A stretch of DNA of 64,000 bases, from positions 186,001 to 250,000 of the forward strand of contig CAYGTO010000001.1 of assembly GCA_964352815.1 (NCBI GenBank), given 5' to 3'. Both the position numbers and the translations under genes were made by a program. Numbering within the stretch: position 1 is the stretch's first letter; every line of letters begins with the position of its first letter. This stretch comes from CAYGTO01 sp964352815. GTDB lineage: Bacteria; Pseudomonadota; Alphaproteobacteria; Rickettsiales; UBA3002. Below, in pieces: positions 8,765 to 16,899 of this stretch. The notes under the pieces are model-generated. The model made no database searches. It was given only the letters and a program-made list of their open reading frames with translations, and was not told where the DNA came from.

Positions 8765-9811
8765 ATGAGACAATCTCACGTAAAAGCGGCGCATATTGCA
8801 CTGATTATACTAAGTTATTTTGCCTTTTCGCCGGCTCAAGCTCAGGCGCAGACACCCTTTATGCCGACTCAAAACTCACGTGCCACCGCGCTCTCAGGTA
8901 AGACATTTTTGCCGGCAGCGCAGTGGATGGCGGCACAAGGAGAGGCGCAACGTCAAACCACTAGCGCGCCTGCGACCCCGCAGCCAGCGACTGTAACAAC
9001 TGGCCCATCGGTTGATGCATCCGATACGCCGCTTTCTGAGAATGATCAGTTTATGTATCAAGGTCGCAAGTTTATGGCACTGCGCCCGAATAAGGTGCTG
9101 CGTCAGAAGAAAGCGCGAGGCTATCCACGCCGTTACACGGAAAAAGACATCGAACAGGCGACTGAAAAATCAAACTTTTCTGAGTTTGCGCCGCGAAACG
9201 ACCCGTTTGGTCTGCAGGACAGTGTAAACCCCTTCTTTCAGACCAATCCGAATGCGATGCCTGCCGGGGTGCCAAGCCAGAAGCCAGAGCATGTGGGTTC
9301 GATGAAACCTAAAGAGCAGAGCATGTTTTTACCCAGAATGAAGCAAAGCGAGGCGCTGGTTGCGAATGTTGAGAGCCATCATAGTTGGCCGATCGATGAA
9401 GCGCAGGTGCAGCGTGTAAGCTCGGCCTTTGGCCCACGCGAAGACCCGTTCACGGGTAATATGGCATTTCATGCCGGGATTGATATTGCCGCAAAGGCTG
9501 GTACGCCGGTGAAGGCGACGATGGATGGAACAGTCTATGCGACGGGTGAGCATCCGCGCCTTGGTCGCTATGTTCGCATCGATCATCCGGATGGCACCTA
9601 TAGTCTCTATGGTCATCTAAGGGATTGGAATGTAACGGATAAGCAAGTTGTGCTCAAAGGAGAAACCATTGGTGTCGTGGGTTCAACGGGCCGCTCAACA
9701 GGCGCGCATCTCGATTACTCGCTTCGGAAAGACCAAATGCCGATGGATCCGATGAAGGTGTTATCGATTCCCGACCACCTAACAACCCTTGAAATTTCGT
9801 CAAATCACTAG
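8765..9811 (+). CDS. M23 (LytM/EnvC) family peptidase-like protein with altered zinc site
   Basis: 348 residues. Signal peptide at 1-27 (ALIILSYFAFSPAQAQA), a Thr/Pro/Gln-rich linker, and a C-terminal M23 domain at about 215-325. The first zinc motif HAGIDIA (H-x3-D) and the conserved SLYGHL histidine are present. The last motif, normally H-L-H, reads GAHLDYSL: the second histidine, a zinc ligand in active members, is Asp. The protein may therefore be an inactive activator of cell-wall amidases, as EnvC and NlpD are, rather than an endopeptidase. A strong ribosome site (AAAGGAGG) precedes the ATG. Confidence 0.8.
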   Translation: MRQSHVKAAHIALIILSYFAFSPAQAQAQTPFMPTQNSRATALSGKTFLPAAQWMAAQGEAQRQTTSAPATPQPATVTTGPSVDASDTPLSENDQFMYQGRKFMALRPNKVLRQKKARGYPRRYTEKDIEQATEKSNFSEFAPRNDPFGLQDSVNPFFQTNPNAMPAGVPSQKPEHVGSMKPKEQSMFLPRMKQSEALVANVESHHSWPIDEAQVQRVSSAFGPREDPFTGNMAFHAGIDIAAKAGTPVKATMDGTVYATGEHPRLGRYVRIDHPDGTYSLYGHLRDWNVTDKQVVLKGETIGVVGSTGRSTGAHLDYSLRKDQMPMDPMKVLSIPDHLTTLEISSNH

Positions 9812-9826
9812 CATAAACTGGGGGCC

Positions 9827-10876
9827 ATGGACTGGTATCCCACATTCAAACCGCTGCTGCATAGCCTCCCGCCTGAGACGGCGCACAATCTCGCTGTGTT
9901 CGCGCTTCGGAAACATCTTATTCCTGAGTCCCATGCGCGCGAATATCCGCGCTTGCAGCAAACACTGTGGAAGCTAACGTTTGATAATCCGGTCGGTTTG
10001 GCCGCAGGCTTTGATAAGAATGCTGAAGTGACTGACCCGCTTCTCGCACAAGGCTTTGGTTTTGTCGAAGCGGGAACCTGCACGGTTTATCCGCAAAAGG
10101 GTAATCCGAAGCCGCGCATGTTTCGTATTCCTAAAGAAGAGGCGGTGATTAATCGGCTTGGTTTTAATAATAAAGGCATGGATGTGTTTTCGGAGAATCT
10201 TCGTGTACGCCAGTCGACAGGGATCGTCGGTGCGAATATCGGTAAGAATAAAGACAGCACCAACGCGATTAATGATTACACGCAGCTGCTCGAGAAAGTG
10301 TCGCCTTTCGCGAGCTATATTACGATCAATATTTCGTCGCCAAATACCGAAGGGCTCCGTGATTTGCAGGCAAAAGAGATGTTGCGTGAGCTATGCGATC
10401 AGCTTATTGCCATGCGTGCCTCGATCAGCTTTAAGCGCCCGATCCTGATTAAGATTGCGCCGGATCTATCATTGAAACAAACACGTGACCTAGCGGAAGT
10501 TGCGTTGGAGAAGGCGATCGACGGGTTGATTGTGTCGAACACGACCATCGAGCGGCCATCCATACTTCCCGAGCGTTTCCAGAATGAGGCAGGCGGTTTG
10601 AGTGGTCCGCCTGTGTTTGAGCGATCGACGGCGCTACTGAAAGAAATCTATAAATTTACTGAAGGGCGCATTCCTCTGATTGGTGTGGGCGGTATTGATT
10701 CGCCCGAAGCGGCTTATGCGAAAATCCGAGCCGGTGCTTCGTTAGTGCAGCTATACACGGGGCTAATCTATCACGGCTTTCACTTGGTTCATCGGATCAA
10801 TGCAGGGCTGGAAACCTTCCTCACCGAAGATGGCTTCACCTCCATCCGTGATGCGGTTGGGGTGGATGTGCATTAG
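9827..10876 (+). CDS. pyrD: Dihydroorotate dehydrogenase (quinone), class 2
   Basis: 349 residues, the usual length. Oxidises dihydroorotate to orotate in pyrimidine synthesis, passing electrons to ubiquinone at the inner membrane. Seen: the N-terminal membrane-associating helices (LHSLPPETAHNLAVFAL), FMN-site GFDKNAEV, INRLGFNN, substrate-site NISSPNTEGLR with the catalytic Ser of class 2 enzymes (SSPNT), the lysine stretch IKIAPDL, SNTTIERP and the phosphate-binding GVGGIDS and GASLVQLYTGL. It starts 15 bases after the upstream gene's stop and may be read through from it. Confidence 0.95.
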   Translation: MDWYPTFKPLLHSLPPETAHNLAVFALRKHLIPESHAREYPRLQQTLWKLTFDNPVGLAAGFDKNAEVTDPLLAQGFGFVEAGTCTVYPQKGNPKPRMFRIPKEEAVINRLGFNNKGMDVFSENLRVRQSTGIVGANIGKNKDSTNAINDYTQLLEKVSPFASYITINISSPNTEGLRDLQAKEMLRELCDQLIAMRASISFKRPILIKIAPDLSLKQTRDLAEVALEKAIDGLIVSNTTIERPSILPERFQNEAGGLSGPPVFERSTALLKEIYKFTEGRIPLIGVGGIDSPEAAYAKIRAGASLVQLYTGLIYHGFHLVHRINAGLETFLTEDGFTSIRDAVGVDVH

Positions 10877-10885
10877 CGTAATTCC

Positions 10886-10969
10886 GTCATTCTCGACCGC
10901 ACTGCTGTGCGTGTCGGGAATCTGTCTCGAGAAGATCCCCGAGATCGGCTAGGCCGACTCGATGATGAT
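10886..10969 (+). repeat. GTCAT-type bipartite palindromic repeat, empty copy
   Basis: 84-bp element after pyrD. Left half 10886-10924 (GTCATTCTCGACCG...TCGGGAATCTG) and right half 10933-10969 (AGATCCCCGAG...GACTCGATGATGAT) each fold as a hairpin, with TCTCGAGA between them. The right end is degenerate (ATGAT for ATGAC). About 35 of 39 and 35 of 37 positions match the two halves at 57875-57913 and 58222-58258 that flank the GIY-YIG gene, so this is the unoccupied form of that element. A reversed relative lies at 42096-42172. Confidence 0.9.
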
Positions 10970-10972
10970 ACC

Positions 10973-11635
10973 CTAGAAACACCCTTTCAAAAACGTTAGT
11001 GCAATGTCAATCCCTTCGGGGTCAATGCCATGGCCAAGGCCGGGGCGAGTATGGGTTTCAATGGAGAAACCAGCGCCACTTAGCTGTTCTTCCGCCATCG
11101 CCATCGCTTGAAATGGCACCACATCATCAGCATCGCCATGAATCAAACAAACAGGCGGCTTAGCGGTCAGCTCATCCGGGTTCGCATTAAGCAGCGCGCC
11201 CGAAAAACCAACAATCCCCGCCAGTGGCTCGCTACGGCGCGGCGCGACATGCAAACTGGTCATGGTGCCTTGTGAGAAGCCGACCAGTGCGACCTGCTTT
11301 GGCGTGAGGCTAAAGCGTTCCATTTGTTGGTCGAGAAAACTATCCACCATCGGCGCCACCTGACGCACGCCTTCTTCCATCTTCACCGGATTGCGGTCCA
11401 TCAGCGAAAACCACTGATAGCTATTCGGGTAGCCGGGAGGCGCCATGTCGCACGCATAGGGTGCGTTTGGGGAAATAAACTGCGCATTCGGAAACTGATC
11501 CGCCATCATGGGCGCAAGGCCGAGCAAATCCATCCCGTTGGCGCCCACGCCATGCAGAAAGATGATGAGTTGTTCGGGTGCGCTGCCCGAGGCAGGCGGA
11601 AGTTCAGGGCCGGCAAGTGAGGGAGGGATATCCAT
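10973..11635 (-). CDS. Alpha/beta-hydrolase, phospholipase/carboxylesterase family
   Basis: 220 residues, the size of the YpfH/acyl-protein thioesterase-like esterases. Catalytic triad elements: the nucleophile elbow GFSQGT (Ser about 124), Asp in HGDADDVVP and His in GLGHGID. The oxyanion motif FLHGVGANG is near the N-terminus. No signal peptide, so cytoplasmic. It hydrolyses ester bonds in this family; the natural substrate is not known. It converges on pyrD with a palindromic repeat in between and is divergent from polA. Confidence 0.88.
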   Translation of the reverse strand: MDIPPSLAGPELPPASGSAPEQLIIFLHGVGANGMDLLGLAPMMADQFPNAQFISPNAPYACDMAPPGYPNSYQWFSLMDRNPVKMEEGVRQVAPMVDSFLDQQMERFSLTPKQVALVGFSQGTMTSLHVAPRRSEPLAGIVGFSGALLNANPDELTAKPPVCLIHGDADDVVPFQAMAMAEEQLSGAGFSIETHTRPGLGHGIDPEGIDIALTFLKGCF

Positions 11636-11640
11636 GATAA

Positions 11641-11727
11641 GTCTTTAGTTGTTAGTCGTTGGTCGTTAGTAGTTGGATGAAACATACGCATTCCTATGGT
11701 AATTGCAAATAACTAACGACTAAAGAC
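11641..11727. repeat. Inverted repeat of TTAGTCGTTAGT-type units before polA
   Basis: GTCTTTAGTTGTTAGT (11641-11656) and ACTAACGACTAAAGAC (11712-11727) are near-perfect inverted copies about 55 bases apart. The left arm runs on as short TTAG/TTGG units (TTAGTCGTTGGTCGTTAG). It fills nearly all of the gap between the esterase and polA starts and supplies the bases just before the polA ATG. It resembles the repeats at 22821-22853 and 63652-63716. Confidence 0.75.
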
Positions 11728-11729
11728 AT

Positions 11730-14564
11730 ATGACTAAAGACGGCGCGAAACGCCTTATTCTTGTCGATGGCTCGGGCTATATTTTTCGGGCCTATCACGC
11801 GCTGCCGCCGCTGACGCGCAAGGATGGTACGGCGGTTGGGGCGGTCTATGGTTATTGCAGCATGCTGACGCGGTTGCTCGAGCAATATCCAGATGACCAT
11901 TTCGCGGTGATTTTTGATGCGGGGCGGGTGACATTCCGCAATGAAATTTACCCGGACTATAAAGCGAATCGGGATGCGCCACCGGAAGATTTGATTCCGC
12001 AATTCGGCCTCATCCGTGAGGCGACGAACGCGTTTAATCTGCCATGCATTGAGCTGGAGGGCTATGAAGCGGATGATCTGATCGCCTCTTATGCGAAGAG
12101 TGGCCGGGCGGAAGGCTATCATGTGACGATCGTCTCCTCGGACAAGGATTTGATGCAGCTGATGCAGGATGAGGTCGTGCTGTATGATCCGATGAAGCAG
12201 AAGGATATGACGCTGGCTGACGTTGAGAAAAAGTTTGGCGTGACGCCCGATAAGGTGACCGAAGTGCAGGCGCTGATGGGGGATTCGGTCGATAACATCC
12301 CCGGCGTGCCTGGGATTGGACCAAAGACGGCAGCGCAGTTGATTATGGAGTATGGGGATTTGGAAACGCTGCTGGAGCGCGCGAATGAGATTAAACAAAA
12401 TAAGCGCCGCGAGAACCTTATTGCTCATGCGGAGGATGCGCGCATGTCGTTCAAGCTGGTGACGCTCGATGAAGAGGTGGCGCTGCCTGAGCCGATTGAA
12501 GGGTTTGCGCGCAAGGCGATTGACACGTCGGTGTTGGTGCCGTTCCTGCGCGAGCAGAATTTCAATTCGATGGTGAAGAAATGGGATGCGCGTGGGGAAG
12601 ATGCTGGCGTCATTTCGAACGGTGCGAGTGCATCGGAAAAATCTCACCAAAACAGAGGAGATTCCTCGTCGGCCAAAGGCCTCGCTCGGAATGACGGTGT
12701 GAAGAACTATACGCTTGTTCAGGACGAAGCGGCGCTCGATGCATGGGTGAAGAAGATTGAAGCCAAAGGCGTGGTCGCGTTTGATACCGAAACAACGGGG
12801 CTGGATGCGACGCAGGCGAGGCTGGTCGGCATCTCGCTCGCCGTCGATCCGTTCGAGGCGTGTTACATCCCGATCAACCATGTGAAAGAAGGCGGCGGCG
12901 GCGCTGCAGACTTATTTGGCGATAGTCGGGAGCCAGAACTCCAAGACGCTCAACTGAGTGAAGCGATGGTACTCAAGCTGCTGAAACCGCTGCTCGAAGA
13001 TTCGGCGATTCTGAAAATTGGCCAGAACATTAAATATGATCTGAACATCATGCGCCGCTATGACGTTGCGGTGGCGCCGGTTGCGGATACGATGCTGATG
13101 TCCTATGCGTGCAATGCCGGGCTGCATGCGCATAATATGGATGAGTTGGCGCAGCGCTATCTTGAGGAAACGCCGATCGCCTATAAAGAGGTGGTGGGCA
13201 CGGGCAAGGCGCAAAAGGGTTTTGCTGAGATTGAGCTCGAGAAGGCCAAGGATTATGCCGCCGAAGATGCGGACATCACCCTGCGGCTCTATCATACGCT
13301 GTTGCCCGAACTGGTCGCAAAGCGCGTCATGTCGGTGTATGAACGGATCGAGCGGCCGTTAGTCTCGGTGATTGCGCAGATGGAATCGGAGGGCATCAAG
13401 ATTGATCCCGACGTGCTCAAGCAGATGTCGAACCAATTCGCGCAGGATATGGCCGGGCTGGAGACACATATCCACGGGCTGTCAGGCCGCGAGTTTAATA
13501 TTGGCTCGCCCAAGCAGCTCGGAGAGATTCTGTTTGATGAGATGAGTATTGAAGGCGGCAAGAAATCTTCCAAGACCGGCGCCTATTCGACTGGCGCAGA
13601 GATTCTCGAAGATTTGGCAGGGCAGGGCTATGAGATTGCCGAGAAGGTGCTGGAATGGCGACAGCTCTCGAAGCTGAAAAGCACCTATACCGACGCGCTG
13701 CAAGAGCAAGTGAACCCGGAAACCGGCCGGGTGCATACGAGTTTCTCGATGGCCGCGACCACGACGGGGCGGCTATCATCATCGGATCCGAATTTGCAGA
13801 ATATTCCGATTCGCACCGAAGCCGGGCGCAAAATTCGCACCGCCTTTATTGCGGAGCCGGGGCATGTGCTAATCAGCGCCGATTATTCGCAGATTGAGCT
13901 GCGACTTCTCGCCGATATGGCAGAAATTGAAGTGCTGCGCGATGCGTTTAAGCATGGCCGCGACATTCACGCAACCACGGCGAGTCAGATGTTTGGTGTG
14001 CCGATTGATGCGGTGGAGAGCGACCTGCGCCGTAAAGCCAAGACGATTAATTTCGGAATTATCTATGGCATTTCCGCGCATGGCCTGTCGACGCGCCTCG
14101 GTATTGGCCGCAAGGAGGCGGCGGATTATATCGAAACCTATTTCGAGCAATATCCCGGCATTCGCAAATATATGGAGTGCACGAAGGAGTTCGCCCGCGA
14201 GCATGGTTATGTCGAGACGCTGTTTGGCCGCAAGGTGCATACGAAAGACATCAATGCGAAAAACCCGAACCTGCGCGCCTTCTCTGAACGTGCGGCGATC
14301 AATGCGCCCCTGCAAGGGACGGCGGCGGACATCATTAAACGTGCGATGGTGAAGTGCGCGGCGCTGACCGACAAAGAAGCCGATGCGCGGATGCTGCTCC
14401 AAGTCCATGATGAATTGATCTTTGAAGTGCAGGAAGACAAGGCGGAAGCGTTTGCTGAGAAGGTGAAGCGGGTGATGTCAAAAGCGGCCGAGCCGGTGGT
14501 GCAACTATCGGTTCCCCTTGATGTCGAAGCGGGCATTGGTAACAATTGGGGTGAGAGTCATTAG
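11730..14564 (+). CDS. polA: DNA polymerase I
   Basis: 944 residues with all three domains. The 5' nuclease domain (1-290) has LILVDGSGYIFRAYHA and SSDKDLMQL. The 3'-5' exonuclease domain starts at about 345 with FDTETTGLD and has GQNIKYDLN and the late YAAEDADIT. The polymerase domain has DYSQIELRLLA (motif A), the O-helix KTINFGIIYG and QVHDELIFE (motif C). It fills gaps and removes primers in replication and repair. Residues about 294-322 are encoded by an in-frame GTCAT-type repeat placed in the linker before the exonuclease domain. The upstream region is a different inverted repeat, so the promoter is unclear; no good ribosome site is seen. Confidence 0.96.
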   Translation: MTKDGAKRLILVDGSGYIFRAYHALPPLTRKDGTAVGAVYGYCSMLTRLLEQYPDDHFAVIFDAGRVTFRNEIYPDYKANRDAPPEDLIPQFGLIREATNAFNLPCIELEGYEADDLIASYAKSGRAEGYHVTIVSSDKDLMQLMQDEVVLYDPMKQKDMTLADVEKKFGVTPDKVTEVQALMGDSVDNIPGVPGIGPKTAAQLIMEYGDLETLLERANEIKQNKRRENLIAHAEDARMSFKLVTLDEEVALPEPIEGFARKAIDTSVLVPFLREQNFNSMVKKWDARGEDAGVISNGASASEKSHQNRGDSSSAKGLARNDGVKNYTLVQDEAALDAWVKKIEAKGVVAFDTETTGLDATQARLVGISLAVDPFEACYIPINHVKEGGGGAADLFGDSREPELQDAQLSEAMVLKLLKPLLEDSAILKIGQNIKYDLNIMRRYDVAVAPVADTMLMSYACNAGLHAHNMDELAQRYLEETPIAYKEVVGTGKAQKGFAEIELEKAKDYAAEDADITLRLYHTLLPELVAKRVMSVYERIERPLVSVIAQMESEGIKIDPDVLKQMSNQFAQDMAGLETHIHGLSGREFNIGSPKQLGEILFDEMSIEGGKKSSKTGAYSTGAEILEDLAGQGYEIAEKVLEWRQLSKLKSTYTDALQEQVNPETGRVHTSFSMAATTTGRLSSSDPNLQNIPIRTEAGRKIRTAFIAEPGHVLISADYSQIELRLLADMAEIEVLRDAFKHGRDIHATTASQMFGVPIDAVESDLRRKAKTINFGIIYGISAHGLSTRLGIGRKEAADYIETYFEQYPGIRKYMECTKEFAREHGYVETLFGRKVHTKDINAKNPNLRAFSERAAINAPLQGTAADIIKRAMVKCAALTDKEADARMLLQVHDELIFEVQEDKAEAFAEKVKRVMSKAAEPVVQLSVPLDVEAGIGNNWGESH
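12609..12695 (+). repeat. GTCAT-type palindromic repeat inserted in frame in polA
   Basis: 87 bp (29 codons) starting GTCATTTCGAACGG and ending GCTCGGAATGAC, with two hairpins; the second is ATTCC..GGCC-AAA-GGCC..GGAAT. It keeps the reading frame and encodes a Ser/Ala/Asn-rich segment (ISNGASASEKSH... to ...GLARNDG) between the 5' nuclease and 3'-5' exonuclease domains. The left end matches the intergenic subfamily at 22864 (reverse strand) and 35143, which also start GTCATTTCGAAC. Confidence 0.88.
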
Positions 14565-14950
14565 CCGTTGTTACTGTGCGCTTTTAGCCATTCCGCGAGC
14601 GCGTCTTCCGTCAACTCACCCGCCCCTAATTTAAGAAAGGTGAGATAACACTCTTCCAAACTTGCCGTTATGTGATGTCCGTTCATCTCTAAAAAGACGA
14701 AACATACAACGAGTGCCGTGCGTTTGTTGCCGTCTAAAAAAGGGTGATTACGCGAAATCCCATAAGCATAGGATGCGGCGAGCTGAATCATATCTCCATT
14801 GCCATAATGAAACTGATTCTTGGGCTTATCTAACGCCGAGGATAAGAGTGAATGATCGCGAACGCCGTCTAAGCCGCCATGGCGCGCAATCTGAGAACGG
14901 TGGATGGCGTGTACCAGCTCATCTGGTATCCAGATCGGTTCTTCTGTCAC
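14561..14950 (-). CDS. doc: Doc-type toxin (death-on-curing, Fic fold)
   Basis: 129 residues with the Fic/Doc motif HPFLDGNKRTAL. Doc proteins phosphorylate EF-Tu and stop translation. The N-terminal part (WIPDELVHAIHRSQIARHGG) is typical of the Doc family. The start is GTG, overlapping the antitoxin stop by one base (TAGTG), so the two are translationally coupled. The 3' end overlaps the polA stop by 4 bases from the opposite strand. Whether the pair is chromosomal cargo or resident cannot be judged; base use does not stand out. Confidence 0.93.
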   Translation of the reverse strand: MTEEPIWIPDELVHAIHRSQIARHGGLDGVRDHSLLSSALDKPKNQFHYGNGDMIQLAASYAYGISRNHPFLDGNKRTALVVCFVFLEMNGHHITASLEECYLTFLKLGAGELTEDALAEWLKAHSNNG

Positions 14951-15174
14951 TATTCTGCCAACCGTTTGAGCACATCGCGATAATCATCCATAACGCGCTC
15001 AGCAATTTCCATTTGTTTGGCAAATTCAGGGTCATAGGCGGTGAGTTCGATTCCGTTAGGCGTCTCTACCGCATATAGCTTGTCACCTTTACCTACTCGC
15101 AATTTCGCAAGGATTTCTTTCGATAAAATAACGCCGGTGGAATTACCAATGGCGCTAAGTCGTAATTCAGTCAT
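14950..15174 (-). CDS. AbrB/MazE-type antitoxin of the Doc pair
   Basis: 74 residues. Residues 1-45 form a SpoVT/AbrB swapped-hairpin DNA-binding domain (LRLSAIGNSTGVILSKEILA). The C-terminal 28 residues (FAKQMEIAERVMDDYRDVLK) form a charged helix that in such pairs binds and blocks the toxin. It is the first gene of the doc operon. A perfect 16-base palindrome lies 22 bases upstream and is a likely self-repression site. Most characterised Doc toxins pair with Phd; an AbrB-type partner is a known but less studied combination. Confidence 0.9.
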   Translation of the reverse strand: MTELRLSAIGNSTGVILSKEILAKLRVGKGDKLYAVETPNGIELTAYDPEFAKQMEIAERVMDDYRDVLKRLAE

Positions 15175-15195
15175 ATAGGCTCCTTTTTATGTAAG

Positions 15196-15211
15196 TATAA
15201 CATATGTTATA
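15196..15211. promoter_or_regulatory. Palindromic operator for the toxin-antitoxin operon
   Basis: TATAACATATGTTATA is a perfect 16-base palindrome 22 bases upstream of the antitoxin ATG. Its AT-rich half could also serve as the -10 element. Antitoxins of the AbrB type bind such sites to repress their own operon; the link here is inference from position and symmetry. Confidence 0.65.
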
Positions 15212-15354
15212 ACAGCAACGCAAGTGCCATATTCTATGTCTTCAACCCTTGCGGAATAACCCTCAACTTTCCCTTGGCATTTGTGCGTGGTTTGTTACAT
15301 TCCCGCAATTATTAGAAAATCTATAAAAACTGTGCATAACGCGCGGGGTTAAGG

Positions 15355-16773
15355 GTGTTGCAGACGGTGTCATTTACAGAAAAATTTAAGCCGGTAGTGC
15401 TTTCGGGCAAGGAAGTGCTGCCGATCGTTGAAGGTGGTAAAGGCATTGGCGCGACCAATGGCCGGAGCGCGGGCGCATTTGCTGCGGCCGGTGCGGTCGG
15501 AACTTTTTCTGGCGTGAATGCCGACAGCTATGATGAAGATGGTAATGTGATTCCGGTTGTCTATCATGGCAAGACCCGCCGTGAGCGCCATGAAGAGCTG
15601 GTGCAAATGGGGATTGATGGTGCGCTACAGCAAGCGCGGATGGCGCATGAGCTGTCGAATGGCGAAGGCCGTATCCATATGAATGTGCTATGGGAAATGG
15701 GCGGCGCGGAGCAGATTCTCGAAGGAGTGCTCGAACGGGCGCAAGGCATCATCCATGGGGTGACCTGCGGCGCGGGGATGCCCTATAAACTCTCTGAAAT
15801 TGCTGAGAAACATGGCCTGTATTATCATCCCATCGTCTCGTCTATGCGCGCCTTTCGTGCGCTATGGAAGCGTGCCTACCGCAAGTCAGAAAAGCTCCTT
15901 GGTAGCGTGGTGTATGAAGATCCGTGGCTGGCGGGCGGGCATAATGGCCTGTCGAACAGCGAAGACCCGAAAGTACCGCAAGACCCGTATCCGCGCGTGC
16001 GCGAGCTACGCACCTTTATGAATGAGGTAGGACTGCATAACACGCCGATCATCATGGCGGGTGGCGCATGGCATTTGAAAGATTGGGAGCATTGGCTTGA
16101 TAATCCAGAAATTGGCCCCATCGCCTTCCAGTTCGGCACACGGCCACTTTTAACGCAAGAAAGCCCGATTCCGGAGAACTGGAAAGCGCGTTTGACGACG
16201 CTGAAAAAGGGCGACGTGTTCCTTAACAAGTTCAGCCCGACCGGCTTCTATTCTTCCGCCGTGAATAATGACTTCATTAAAGAGCTGCGCGGCCGTGAAG
16301 AGCGCCAAGTGTCCTATAGCACTGAGCCGGAAGGCTATCAGACCGAGCCATACCCGTTTGGCCCGCGTAAACGTCCGGTTTATGTTTCGCCGGAAGATCT
16401 CGCACGTATTCGTGATTGGGAAGGGCTGGGCTATGACGAGCCGATGAAAACGCCGGACAGCACGCTCATGTTTGTGAGCAAAGAAAAGGCAGAACAGATT
16501 CATATTGATCAGGTCGAATGTATGGGCTGTCTGTCGCATTGCCGTTTTTCAAACTGGAAAGACCATGATGATTACACCACCGGCAAGAAAGCGGACCCAA
16601 GAAGTTTCTGCATTCAGAAGTCGCTGCAAAATATTATACGCGGCAAAGATGTGGAGAATGAGCTGATGTTCTCTGGTCATAATGCCTATAAATTTGCGGA
16701 TGATCCGTTTTATGCGAACGGGAATATCCCCACGGTTGCAGATCTCATCGAGAAAATTAAGATCGGCGAATAA
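15355..16773 (+). CDS. Nitronate monooxygenase-like flavoprotein (2-nitropropane dioxygenase family)
   Basis: 472 residues with a GTG start. The TIM-barrel flavin domain of the NMO/FabK family is suggested by GVTCGAGMPYKLSEIAEKHG, IIMAGGAWHLKDWEHWL and GPIAFQFGTRPLL. A C-terminal extension holds a Cys cluster, VECMGCLSHCRFSNW followed by a Cys in RSFCIQK, which is not part of the basic NMO fold and could bind metal or an iron-sulfur cluster. Reaction not certain: family members oxidise nitronates or act on enoyl-ACP. It stands alone with about 180 bases upstream and 126 bases downstream. Confidence 0.75.
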   Translation: MLQTVSFTEKFKPVVLSGKEVLPIVEGGKGIGATNGRSAGAFAAAGAVGTFSGVNADSYDEDGNVIPVVYHGKTRRERHEELVQMGIDGALQQARMAHELSNGEGRIHMNVLWEMGGAEQILEGVLERAQGIIHGVTCGAGMPYKLSEIAEKHGLYYHPIVSSMRAFRALWKRAYRKSEKLLGSVVYEDPWLAGGHNGLSNSEDPKVPQDPYPRVRELRTFMNEVGLHNTPIIMAGGAWHLKDWEHWLDNPEIGPIAFQFGTRPLLTQESPIPENWKARLTTLKKGDVFLNKFSPTGFYSSAVNNDFIKELRGREERQVSYSTEPEGYQTEPYPFGPRKRPVYVSPEDLARIRDWEGLGYDEPMKTPDSTLMFVSKEKAEQIHIDQVECMGCLSHCRFSNWKDHDDYTTGKKADPRSFCIQKSLQNIIRGKDVENELMFSGHNAYKFADDPFYANGNIPTVADLIEKIKIGE

Positions 16774-16899
16774 GCCCCTCTCTTTACATTTGAAATTTGG
16801 TTATATTGCAGGTGCGAAGCTGCAAGATTAAATATTGTACATGATTCAACAGATACGATACTATTAAGGAAGTCGAAGGCGCATTCGTGGAGGAATCGT

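Noticed and set aside
11694..12881. A 395-codon open frame antisense to polA
   Set aside because: It is rich in Arg/His/Ile/Leu, as expected for the complement of a GC-biased gene. It covers clear PolA motifs on the other strand and has no ribosome site.
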